Positions 10,585 through 20,592 of a DNA stretch of 64,000 nucleotides are shown piece by piece; positions within the stretch are counted from its first letter, which is position 1, and every line of letters starts with the position of its first letter. This DNA comes from Selaginella moellendorffii. Its lineage: Eukaryota > Streptophyta > Lycopodiopsida > Selaginellales > Selaginellaceae. The stretch is taken from positions 1,113,443-1,177,442 of the forward strand of contig NW_003314314.1 in the NCBI RefSeq assembly GCF_000143415.4, read 5' to 3'. The notes under the pieces were generated by a model. The model was not told the origin of the DNA. It was given only the letters and a program-made list of their open reading frames with translations, and searched no databases. Both the position numbers and the translations under genes were made by a program.

Positions 10585-12290
10585 ATTTACATACACGTTT
10601 CATCAAAGTGAAAGTCTAACAAGCGTAATATGTTTTGACCAAAGGCTTTGATTTGGAAAGTTGAGAGTGAGAGTGGAACTTCAAATGAAGTGCTCGAGGG
10701 ATGAGCATGAAGCAATAGGTGAAATAGTCTTTGAAAAAGGGACACAAAAGGATTGACACATGGTAAGTGTCATTACACATTGAAGTGTCAAGAATGAGTT
10801 CAAAAAGGTGTTTGAGATGGAGTCTGATATGGACCCAAGATGGAGTCCAAGATGGACTTAAAATGGAGTCTGAGATGGACCTAAGATGCAGAACAAGATG
10901 GAGTCTAAGATGGATCTGAGATGGAATCCAAGATGGAGTCCGAGATGGATTTGAGATGGAGTCCAAGATGGACCTAAGATAGAGTCTAAGATGGAGTTCG
11001 AGATGGACCTAAGATAAAGTCAAAGATGGACCTGAGATGGAGTTTGAGATGGAGTTCGAGATGGAGTTCGAGATGGAGTCTGAGATGGACCTGAGATGGA
11101 GTCTGAGATGCACTTGAGATGGAGTCTGAGATGGACTTGAGATGGAGTATAAGATGGAATTGAGATTGAGCCCAAGGTTGAGTCTATGATGGACCTAAGA
11201 TGGAGTCTGAGGCTGAGGCCAAGAAAGAGACTGAGACCAAGACCAAGACTAAGTCCGAGACTGAGTCAGAGTCAGAGTTTGAGTTCGAGTCTAAGGGTGA
11301 AAACTTAAAGCAATCATCTCCCAAACCCTAGGGGGTTTAGTGAGCTCCAAAAGTATAGTAGGGGAAGGACTCTAGTGGTGCTAGTTTGGCCAGGAAAGGC
11401 CAGTGTGACCAAGGAAGGCTATACCCATGTGTTGGGTGATGATATAACCATTGAGGAGTCCAAGGCTAGAGTGGATATGGATAGATAAGTAGGGTAGTTT
11501 AGTGAAGTGTTCAAAAGCTGACTTTAACTCCCTCGGGAGATCGAATGGTCAATACTCCAATTTAAGTGTGGGTGACACTACCTATTTAGATACCTAGCAT
11601 AGCTCATTAAAACCTCACTTTAGCCACATGGTTAGGGCACTTAAAGGTAGAAGGTGGGGAGACTACCTATTAAGAAGCTCACATAAGGCCACAGTGTTTT
11701 GAAATGTCATCCCAAAATCCTAGTATAGAAAGGAAGAGCAAAAGTCCTTTTATATAGAGACCAAGGATACAATCATGCAATGAGGAAGTCCTAGATGTTA
11801 ATGGGACTTAGTGGTCCAGCCTTTGGGCCAAGACCTAGTGGCAGTGTTGGCAAGCATTGCTAGGGACAAAGATGGACTTGATGAGAACTAAAAAAAGGAT
11901 ATTGGGGAAAGGTGTTCCTCATGTCTCCAAGCATTTTAAAAATGCTAAGGTGTGGTCATGGGATGACCACTAATGGATGGATGGTCGAGTTTTTGGGAGA
12001 TGGGACTATGGTGTAGGCGGTCTTGGACTACTGATGTAACGAAAAAGAATGGATATAGCTTTAGCATAACAGGTGGATATGTTTGTGGTACCTTTAGGTT
12101 TCTGTTGTGGGATTGGACACATGGAGCACTTGGGCCAAATGTTATGGCAAAGTGGCATAGTGGCCATTAACGGGGCTAAGAAGTCCTTAAGTCCAGAGTA
12201 AGACTTATGTAAGTTATGAGTGAGATTCCTCCAAGTGGTTGGAGGTGTGGCTAAATAACTAAAGTAGAATAAAAAATTTAGCATCTTATA
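10585..12290 (+). repeat. Family-2 LTR, left copy of LARD-like element
   Basis: About 1.7 kb. Contents in order: a start shared with 12821 and 46903 (..AAGTGAAAGTCTAAC), a long GATGGA/GAGATGG-type degenerate hexamer tract (10800-11290), the module GGTGAAAACTTAAAG then CCAAAAGTATAGTAGGGG (11288-11366), and a conserved body to 12290. The right border is set by an adjacent primer-site-like ATTTGATATCAAAAC at 12291. The left border is approximate. Confidence 0.78.
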
Positions 12291-12820
12291 ATTTGATATC
12301 AAAACTATTCTTTAATCTAGCTTTTATTGATGGCCAAGTATATCACCACTTGTATTGGCATTGAAAGGTCTTAGGATTGGGTTTATCCTCGAGGAGTAGT
12401 ATGTTGGGAGGATGTGGCTCTCCACTCTAGTTCATGTATGAGGTTGTACACAATGTGGTGGATAGAAAGGGGTTGGTAAGGAACAACTTTGAGATCTTGG
12501 GAATAGTATAAAGTTTTCCTTAGAGAGTTGAGGATGTGATTCAAATAAGCATTTGATTTAGCAAACTGACTAATATAGTTATGCTAAACAACTATAGTTG
12601 GGATCACGAAAAGGATAAAGACTCCAAGACAATAAAGGAGTCGCAAAGTTATCCTTATATAGTTGAAATTAGTGCTCATGAATTTGAAACTAAACTTAAT
12701 AACTATGGGAAGTCAAATATAGATGAGGACACAAGTCCTTGAAATAGTAGCCAGGGTTATCTTTAAAAGTGCTGGAACAACCCAAGGAGTTGCGGGTGTA
12801 CTTAAATGGAGCAGAAAGAG
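12291..12820 (+). mobile_element. LARD-like internal region
   Basis: 530 bp between two family-2 LTRs. It starts with a decayed tRNA primer site (12291-12306) and ends with a purine-rich gagcagaaagag directly before the next LTR. No coding sequence is visible. Long LTRs plus a short empty interior fit a large-LTR non-autonomous retrotransposon that depends on proteins of another element. Confidence 0.65.
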
Positions 12821-12906
12821 TGTCACATAGTTGTGGTCGAAGTGGAAGTCCAACAAACGTAACATATTTCAACCAAAGATTGTAATTTGGAAAGTTGAGA
12901 GTGGGA
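12821..12906 (+). repeat. Family-2 LTR, right copy, first piece
   Basis: Starts TGTCACATAG after the polypurine tract and matches 10587-10670. The match stops at GGGA (12903-12906) where the 12.1-kb TIR element begins, and it resumes with GGGA at 25050. Confidence 0.85.
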
Positions 12907-12930
12907 AAGCTTTATTTCGTTAAAGTGGGA
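12907..12930 (+). repeat. Left terminal inverted repeat
   Basis: Begins AAGCTTTATTTCG and pairs with 25026-25049 read on the minus strand, with one mismatch over 24 bases. A copy of the terminal ~130 bp of this end also occurs inverted at 35791-35922. Confidence 0.85.
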
Positions 12931-13008
12931 ATTGTCATTATCCCACTTGTAAAATAAGGTTTCCAAACCTTTATATAGTATATAAATATAACAAAATTCA
13001 ACTGCATT

Positions 13009-13866
13009 GAGGCACATGCCATTTTATTTTAAACAAGGAAATGTCTACTCAATCACTTCTCCCCCCCCTGCCACTACTTCACCTCTCTCTTCTCCTTGTC
13101 ATTGTCGTCCAATTTCTTTCCATCCTTTTAATATTGGCTCAGTTGCTCCGAGTCTAGGTGGAGCCCAAGTCCCCATTCAATCTTTACTTTCCCCTTATTA
13201 ATAAAACAACTTTGTAGACTTCCAATAACATGCTGTAACACGCTGTAACACTTCTAGTATAATGCACTGATGATTCTTGCAGGCAAGTAGAGTCCACTGG
13301 CGGATCCATATGCATGTCCAAATATCTCCCTTCGATTGAGATGGTATCCTCCCTACTGGCTACTAAAAACAAACTCATTAGCACATTGAATCGACTATAC
13401 TGTATTTACCATCAACTGCTATTGAGGAACTAGGACCGATATCACTTGGGCGCACTGCTGATTCTGAAGGATTGGACATACGTTTCGACCCTTGCTTGGC
13501 ACTATCCTTCCTCGACACTAAAGGCTAGAGTTTGTATCTTAATTCAACTGAATAATCTCTACTTACCATTTGCTCTACGACCTACATGGACAATGTTAGA
13601 AATGGTAAAAGGTTAGGAATGGATGTACTATTATTTACCTGATGGTTTGTCTTGTATGACCTTCCTCCGCTACTCTTTGGCCACCTCAAGCTGGCCATCG
13701 TCGTCATCATCGTCGTCGTCGTTATTGTGATCGTCACCATTGTGTAAGCAACTAAAGGGAATGACTTGAGAGACGATCCATAGGGGTTCAAATATAGAGG
13801 GAAAGGGCCCATGAACAAGAGTGCACCCCCTTTTCCAATCGGTTAAGGGTCTTGGGATATTTGGGG
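13009..13866. other. Left arm of the 12.1-kb element, non-coding
   Basis: No supported gene. It holds a half-palindrome (cacatgccatt, 13011-13021), a C-rich patch near 13060, and a GTC/GAC microsatellite at about 13695-13740 (cgtcgtcatcatcgtcgtcg). Confidence 0.5.
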
Positions 13867-13920
13867 TTAAGCGTCCTTGGGTGTGAATAGTACTGGGCTG
13901 GGTGACCTCCTGGGAAGTCC
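13867..13920 (+). repeat. 5S rRNA-derived fragment
   Basis: TTAAGCGTCCTTGGG, then TAGTACTGGGCTGGGTGAC and CTCCTGGGAAGTCC, correspond to the 3' half of plant 5S rRNA, with a handful of substitutions over 54 bases. The 5' half is not recognisable, so it is not a working 5S gene. Such pieces occur in 5S-derived SINEs and in Cassandra-type TRIM LTRs. Which applies here is open. It lies just downstream of the stop of the leftward gene. Confidence 0.85.
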
Positions 13921-14550
13921 AAAACTCATGAGCTTACACATTGTGAGGACCATCCAAGTCCTCTTCGTCCTCCTCTTTTTTGTCCTCCTCTTCTTTGTCC
14001 TCCTCTTCGTCCTTCTGCTCTTCCTGCTCATTATCTTTCTCTGGCTCCTCATCCCCCTCCTGCATTTCTTCCATAGGCTGCTCAGGCTGGATGGCTTGTT
14101 CTTCCAGGACCATCTTGGGAAAATCATCTGGCCGAGTCTCCATCTCAAAATACAAGACATCCATAGCCTGTTTTAGTGCGTGACCTAGGACCGTATCCTC
14201 ACCCGACTGTCTTAACATGGTTTCTGCACGTTCTTGCACCCTTCGAAGACGACGAGATGAGAAAAACGTGGCCCTGACTTGAAAAGTATCCCTCATCCAT
14301 TGTACCTCTCCATTGAGATTGGGGAAGGGGAGTCCGCCATAGGAATCTGAGTCAGGAGGTGGTGACTGGCTGCTTTCGCACACATGCCATAACCGCGAGG
14401 CATTACCTATCATCTTTTCGTTGCCCTTCTTCCTTTTCGAATCAAACACCTCTGATCCCGACGACTGTCCAACGTGCTTTCGCTTTTTATGACCACTGTC
14501 AGTTTGAGCTTGGCTGGTGCTTGCTTGTTTTGCCTTTGAAGAAGTGTCTC

Positions 14551-14599
14551 CTGCAAGGAATGGCATGAGACCACATGCCATTGCAAATATAATTTGTAC
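14551..14599 (-). other. Predicted 49-bp intron containing the palindrome
   Basis: Donor GTACAAAT, acceptor CCTTGCAG. Removing it joins RNKG to GDTSSKAKQ in one frame. The 24-bp palindrome at 14559-14582 makes up half of the intron and ends 7 bases before the acceptor. Confidence 0.75.
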
Positions 14600-14689
14600 C
14601 TCCTTTATTCCTATTGCTTGTCTGTTTGTCCTTCTTCGACGCGCCACCAGTGCGCTTTTCAGTCCTCATGTCTGAATATTCACAACGAT

Positions 14690-14727
14690 CTATAATCAAA
14701 ATGGCGTGAGGCCTCACGTGACCTTAC
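14690..14727 (-). other. Predicted 38-bp intron containing the palindrome
   Basis: Donor GTAAGG, acceptor GATTATAG. Removing it gives an open frame from SSQPAQ into DRCEYSDMR. The palindrome variant at 14701-14721 fills most of this very small intron. Confidence 0.65.
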
Positions 14728-16187
14728 CTTGTGCAGGTTGTGAGCTCGGCCCAACATGGGTATCTTCAACAGTAGATGTTAACGCCGTTTCAGCATCTGG
14801 GGGTGGCCACGCTCCTGCATACAGAGCTTGTGAGATAACATTTAAACTTAAAGTGCGTATTCACCAGGTTCGCAGAGAAGATACTATTTTTCTTTGGCAA
14901 CTATAATTATATGCTCCATTGAAGTCACCTCTTCAATGGAGTTTGTCACCGCAACACACGGGACACCCTTGAGTAGTGCGGCTCGAAAGAATAGTCCGCC
15001 GCAGTTGTACTCGACAACGCATTTGCCCTTGGAGTCGGAAGCAGGTGACCCACCCGCTATTGCGTTGAAGACTCAGCTGAGCATTTCCCATGCTGCACCT
15101 AGAGCTTTCTCTGGATTCGAAAGCTCCATAGCCGTCTTCAGTTCCTCAGGCACGGGTAAATTGACCTCCCTCAGATCAATTCGATCGGCCTTGTCGAACG
15201 AAGATGGGAAGTCACTCCAGTCCCACTCTGGTGCAGGACCAATAAAAGGGCGAGTGTGAAGATGCGGACATTTGTCGGTATCTTCTTCTTAGCCATTATC
15301 CCATGGATCTCCTACATCTCCTTGCCTTTCAACCGAGCTTTCACCTCGTTCAAGGCCTTCCAGAACTTGTGATAGGATTCGGAGTTGTAGATCATATAGT
15401 GGACTGAAGATTCCACCTTCGCAAGTCCCACCATTAAGTCAATGATGGAGCTGACTTCGTCTGCATGAGTGATCTCCTCGTTTGTGAAGTCCATCACACA
15501 AAAGATGTTCTTGACCTGCTCATCTCCGCGGGAAACGATGCTCCTCCACCTTTGATCCTCATCCGAATTCACGTATACCCGGTAAGGTTCTCGATAGGCC
15601 TCTGCTGCGGGGTCGAGCTGTTTCTGAAGCCGGCGGTCGACATCCCTCTTAATGAAATTTGGATACTAATCCAACTTCTCAGCTTTACTTTTCGTGGCAT
15701 CCCGTAGCAGATCGATGAACTTGGGGGCCCCCTTCACGTACTCGTCGATGTCTTCATTTGACAACTCCAGCTCTTCCATCATCTCTTGCGTGGTGTCGAT
15801 GCTCACCCTCTCCACGGCCACTTGCTCGAAGATCCAATCCTTCAATAGCACACGAGCTCTCAGAGTCGTGCACAAGTCCTCGTATGTCACAATATGGCCG
15901 GGAGTCATTTTGGTCTTGTTGAAGACTACCTCACCACGTAGAAGAGCATTAGCCACTGTCAGAAGGTCGTCGTCGTCTAGAGACCGCGAGAAACGCAAGG
16001 CGTTGAGCTTCAAATCATTGGGCTTCCGGCCGTCCTCCACACCCATTGAGTTTAGCAACTCCCCGTCATGGTACCTCCTTAGCACATCTACCCATTTGTC
16101 AAAAACAACTTTTGTCGCGAGTAGAATGTTATGGATGCTGAGTGTGTCATTCACCCCCAGTGTTTTCGAGAGAAAACTCGAGAATTC

Positions 16188-16241
16188 CTGCAATGGAAAT
16201 GGCGTGAGGCCACATGCTATGCCACATGCAACGAGGCTTAC
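16188..16241 (-). other. Predicted 54-bp intron containing the palindrome
   Basis: Donor GTAAGCC, acceptor CATTGCAG, between ATSAWQ and EFSSFL. It is 54 bp with no stop, so an unspliced reading is also open. It holds one full palindrome (16198-16220) and a partial second copy (about 16219-16230). Confidence 0.7.
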
Positions 16242-17420
16242 CTGCCAGGCGCTAGTTGCTAGTGCACGTCCTTGTCCTAGTTTTTGTGGCTTCTTCAGTT
16301 GAACCCAGAGCTTCCGTGTTCGTGCCAATGTCTCGTGCAGACCCGATTTGTAGCACGTTTCTTGCTTGACATTCTGCGCGTGGGAGATGGATATGATAGA
16401 TCGGAGGGGCGAGTTGCCTTTTATCAGGCGGACAACTCTTGTCTTGAAGACTTTCTTCACCTCCTCGCCCACCATAATATCCACAACTATCTCTTGCATC
16501 GCTAAGCTAGAATGCTGCCCGGAGACGGCATAGAATCAGATGTTCTGATCGTCCAACACCTTCCTATTGATCAAGTCTGGAAACTTCATCTCGCCCTTCA
16601 TTGTTCGGTAGTAGGGGATCACGTCTGCGATGTCGGGTGTTACTGGACTTGTCAGCATCTTCTGCTTCAGTTTCTCCACCCACTCATCAGATACTAGCTT
16701 GTGGTTGTATTTGCTTTGGATGTCGATACGGCTCACGTCGATTGTATATACTTTGTTGGAATAGTAACAAGTACTATTATCTGCGACGATTTTTGCTGCC
16801 TCGTCTTACTCTTTCTGCTCTTTGCGGCTCTTCTTTTTGGTGGGTGTAGTGTTCGAACCCGAGGCAATGGCATCACCGAGTAGCTTCTTTTTTGGAGCAG
16901 GAGAGTCGGACGTCGGCTTGAGCTTAACCACCCTTTTCTGCTTCGGGGTAGTTTCCAGATCGACCCCCTTCCCCTTCGCTTCGCGAACTGGAGGCACTCT
17001 CAACGGCTCAATGTTGGAATATAGTTTTTGAACATCGCCGTAGGTGAGGTCCGTGGATTCCATGTGATCTTCATAGACGCGCAGCGTCTTTGAAATTGTG
17101 GGCCTCCTGGACAACCTCTCCCTAGCTCCCTCTAGGAATTCCTCATAGCCACTGCCCCCCTCGGGGAAGCCGCTAGGATGTGCAAGGTGGATCTTGAAGG
17201 CGGACGCTGTCTCTACCACAAGTGCCAGTCCATATTCTTGCATGGAACTGCATGGAGTGTCTGTCACTTGGATGAGGATCCCCATGCATTCTTTTCTCCC
17301 ACCATCTGTGTTGTACAGCCTCAGATCCTCACCTTCCATCCCGAAAGTCCAACTGGTGAGCTCCTCCCCCTTCTCTACATCCACATTGACAGTGGCTGGA
17401 AGAAAAACGCAATTCCTCGC

Positions 17421-17875
17421 CTGTTCAGAAATGCACAACAATTAGAGCTGACAGATGAAAAGCAAGCAGCTGGAAATAACGTGAGGCCACACGCCATTCA
17501 CCACTGCATCAGATGTCTTGAGGCTGCATCCTAAGATGGCGTGAGGCTACATGCCATCTGTAACCGGACTGCACTCGAGAGCCCAATCGGTGCATGCCAA
17601 TGTTGCTACTGAATGGCATGTGGCCTCATGCCATTTTCTACTTGGCCTAAAAGACTTACCATTTGAAGCCGAATGGAGGCGTGACAATCGAGGCCGGACT
17701 CGATGGCAAATGTGCACTGTGTGTGCAGCGGATCGTAGTAGCAAGGCTACTCTGCCACTTACAGTTGGAGAGTGGCACTGAAATCTCCTGGGACGCCAAG
17801 TGAGCTGTGTGTGGGTGGCGGAGTGGGCGGCGGAGTTGGCGGCAAAGTTACAAACTGGGTGTGTCTTGAAGTGGA
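17421..17875. other. Spacer with three palindromes upstream of the leftward gene
   Basis: Palindrome copies at 17475, 17536 and 17612 sit within 160 bases, just upstream of the first recognisable exon of the leftward gene. The one at 17475 probably lies in an intron or 5' leader. No other gene is visible. Confidence 0.6.
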
Positions 17876-18065
17876 CACCGATGCACACGAGCGCGATGCG
17901 AGCGCGAATGTGATGCAAGCGCGAGTGGACACCGATGCACACGAGAAACCTGTAGAGAAAGTAGATGAGCGCGAATGTGAGCGTGATCGCGAGTGGGAGC
18001 GCGATGCGAGCGCAAGTGTGATGCGAGCGCGAGTGTGAGTGTGATGCGAGCGCGAGCGCGAGTAC
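17875..18065. repeat. CpG-rich degenerate tandem repeat
   Basis: Imperfect units of about 10-12 bases such as gcgcgatgcgagcgcgaatg and gcgagtgtgatgcgagcg. The long apparent reading frames here (SHSRSHH, ALALASR types) are products of the repeat and are not called as genes. Confidence 0.8.
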
Positions 18066-18125
18066 GAAGCAAAATGCAAAACTTAACCTCACACGCGTGA
18101 AATGTCATGACAGTTGGTAATCCCG

Positions 18126-18262
18126 CAACGTCATCATTCCTCGGACTTGGGCGCCACCATTAATTTCTGGATTGCCGCGCGCATGCAAGCACGCAAAATC
18201 CAAAAGAAATCCGCAACGTCATCATTCCTCGGACTGCATGCACGCGAAATCCAAAAGAAAGA
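18126..18262 (+). repeat. Direct repeat pair
   Basis: cgcaacgtcatcattcctcg occurs at 18126 and 18212, and each copy is followed by a cacgcraaatccaaaagaaa word. The unit is about 85 bases. Confidence 0.8.
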
Positions 18263-18404
18263 TCATGATTGGGATATCATTTAATACCCTCGCTATATTT
18301 ATACCATGCATGATTGGATATTCCAAAGCATCTTGTATTTCCAAAAATGGCAGATGTTCAGCTAAATAAAGAAATTCTATCTGTTTCTATTTTTCTCTCA
18401 AATC

Positions 18405-19735
18405 AATATTATAGCGTGTGGGCTCATGCAATTTTGAACCAAAGAAACCCAAAAAACGTTGGACCCAAAATATTTTGGAAAAACCCAAAAAACCCTAAAC
18501 ATTTTAAACCCAAAAATCCAGGCGTCCTGTGGCGTTATTCTTTGAATGGCGTGTGGGCGCATGCCATTTTCAGGGCCAAATGCTGAATGGAGAAAAATTC
18601 CCTTTCAATGCAAATGCTGCAAGAGGCAGATGCCGAGCACAAAGGACTGTAACTACCTCACATGACACAGATAAACTTTTCTCTATTTGGCAAAGATAAA
18701 CTTTATAGCGTGTGGGCTCATGCAATTTTGAACCCAAAAAATGCACCAAAAAATTCTCGGCGTCATCTGGCATTATCTCTTGAATGGCATGGGGCCGCAT
18801 GCCATTTTCAGGGGCACATAGGAGTATATTCCTAGGATATTCTGACACGCGTGAGATTTTTTTGAGTTTTCTGGAGATCCAACCGTTAGATCGCAACTAG
18901 ATTTTACAGAATGGTATACAATGCCCTTCTTGATGACCCTGCAGAGAAGCATCTCGATCGGACACCACATGAGACCACACGAGCCTTACAATGTTTCAGG
19001 GGCATTTGCCATAGATCCAACCGTTATTTTGCTCCAAGATTCTACAGTTTGGTGTGCATTGACCTTTCCATTGACACTGCAAAGGGACACCACAATCAGA
19101 TGTGAGATCACAAGAAACCAACTTCACTAACTCTGGTTTCACCAAGATCTACGTAAGGAGTTATGAAATGAAAGGACCTTCTCTATTGAAATGTGTTTAT
19201 GGTCCTAGGGGCATTGTGACATATCAAAGGATTTTGCATCAAGTTCTGTATTTGCATGTTTATCAAGCTACTGAATTGCTAAACCCTAAACCCTAAACCC
19301 TAAACATGTGGCAAATGCTGCATGAAGAAAGATGCGGGCAAATGCTGTAAGAGGCAGATGCCGAGCAGATGTATCTCAAGCTAGCGAAGGGGACAAACGA
19401 AAGCTAGCTATAAACATGATGGGATGCAAATAGATTACTAGGCTGGTCTTGCGAAAATCAAAAACCATAATTGAAAACATTGAAAATGCAAAAAGAAAGG
19501 TTTATAATATTTTTGAATTTTAAGCAACCAAAGGAATGTAAGTAGGGCATGTGTTTGTAAGTTTAAAAATGCCTGAACCACTTAAATTCCCAAGTAAATA
19601 AAGCTATTTCTATTTTTGGTACAGATAAACTTTATAGCGTGTGGGCTCATGCAATTTTGAACCCAAAAATGCACCAAAAAATGCTCGACTAGCATTATTC
19701 TTTGAATGGCATGTGGCCTTATATTGCCATAAATG
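18405..19735 (+). repeat. Three copies of a ~115-170-bp module, each carrying two palindromes
   Basis: Copies at about 18405-18572, 18697-18812 and 19621-19735. Each starts tatagcgtgtgggctcatgc, continues aattttgaacccaaaaa, and ends in a full palindrome (18545, 18783, 19704). A second shared word, gaggcagatgccgagca, lies near 18620 and 19351. No gene is visible in between. Confidence 0.85.
19279..19305 (+). repeat. Interstitial telomere-type repeat
   Basis: Nearly four units of CCCTAAA, the plant telomere repeat, without decay. Too short to be a functional telomere; it lies in the non-coding centre of the 12.1-kb element. Confidence 0.95.
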
Positions 19736-20039
19736 GACGTACACACACAGCATAATTATTCCTTTACACGGCGAATAATCTTGGTGCGGATCGCTGACAT
19801 GGCATGGCAAAGTTCGAATCACTGACATGGCACAGCTGGATCGAGGCAAGGACATGATGTGACAAAGTTCAACCTCCGACAACAAAGTCTAGAAGCTACT
19901 CAGTTTGAAATTTGTCAGAGGAATCATAAGATCTGGTTTGTCAGAGGATTTAATGTGACGTTCAAGCGTGTGTTATTTTTGAATTCTCGAACTCATTCCT
20001 AGGTCTATCATTTTTGTGCGCCGTGTTCTTGGTTCCGCT

Positions 20040-20240
20040 GAGCGCAGTGAGCACTGCTTGTGTAAGTGGCGTTGTGAGCTGTGGTTTATGCGTCTACGAG
20101 CGGTTGCGGCATTGCGAGCGCCATTGCGAGCGGCAGTTTATGCGAGTGGCAGTTTGTGCGAGCGGCATTACGAGCAGTTGCGGTGTTGCGAGTGGCGCTA
20201 CGAGTAGTTGCGGTGTTGCGAGCAGCACTGTCTTTGGTGT
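20040..20240 (+). repeat. GCGAG-rich degenerate repeat
   Basis: Imperfect units around gcgagcggcattgcgagcgg and cgagtagttgcggtgttgcg. It is CpG-rich like 17875-18065 and lies about 350 bases upstream of the rightward transposase-like gene. Confidence 0.75.
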
Positions 20241-20592
20241 GGCTACCGCTTCCTCTTGATATTCGGCACTTGTGCTTCCTGGTATGTTCACCATGGAATG
20301 GCTTAGGACCACATTTAGAAATGGCATGAGGCCACATGCCATCTTGGGCCCTTGCAATTTCATGGCTAATGTATTGTCATGTATGTTTTTACTTGCCTGC
20401 AGCTATGTGTATATCAAAATGGCATGAGGCCTCATGCCAATTTTGTGAATGCGAAATTTCACGTGGGTGTCAATAGCATGTTTGAATAATGGCATGTGGC
20501 CTCATGCTATTGAGGTTATTTGGTATGTTATGATTTAGGCCATTCTCCAATCATTTTTTGTATGGTCTTAACTTCTTTTCTGCACTTTCAGA

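Larger units (their letters stand above)
13934..17420 (-). pseudogene. ParB/Srx-like protein with methyltransferase-like C-terminal half, multi-exon
   Basis: Leftward gene of the 12.1-kb element, probably one transcript. The first clear exon (17420-16808) encodes an unrecognised region ending in a basic tail (KLKPTSDSPAPKKK, KKKSRKEQKE). The next (about 16800-15312) opens with VYTIDVSRIDIQ, KLVSDEWVEKLKQKM and, after a TGA at 16536-16538, FYAVSGQHSSLAMQ, which resembles the ParB/sulfiredoxin fold. The same frame runs on through one TAG (15668) to CVMDFTNEEI and VHYMIYNSESYHKFWKAL. Then 15258-14890 reads PEWDWSDFP and CVVEYNCGGLFFRAALLKG, reminiscent of motif I of N4/N6 DNA methyltransferases but without a DPPY box. 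The last exons (14689-13934) end in a Glu/Lys-rich tail. Exon reading is seen. Domain names are inference from motif shape. The start is uncertain. Confidence 0.55.

Noticed and set aside
10790-11310. GATGGA tract as a satellite or gene
   Set aside because: It is a fixed part of the family-2 LTR, seen in three copies (10.8, 25.2 and 47.1 kb).
16530-16545. In-frame TGA as selenocysteine in the ParB-like gene
   Set aside because: No selenocysteine system is expected in land plants, and other stops in the same element point to decay.
17547-18108. Long overlapping frames with Ser-His-Arg or Ala-Leu-Ala repeats
   Set aside because: They come from the CpG-rich tandem repeat on both strands and have no domain or intron logic.
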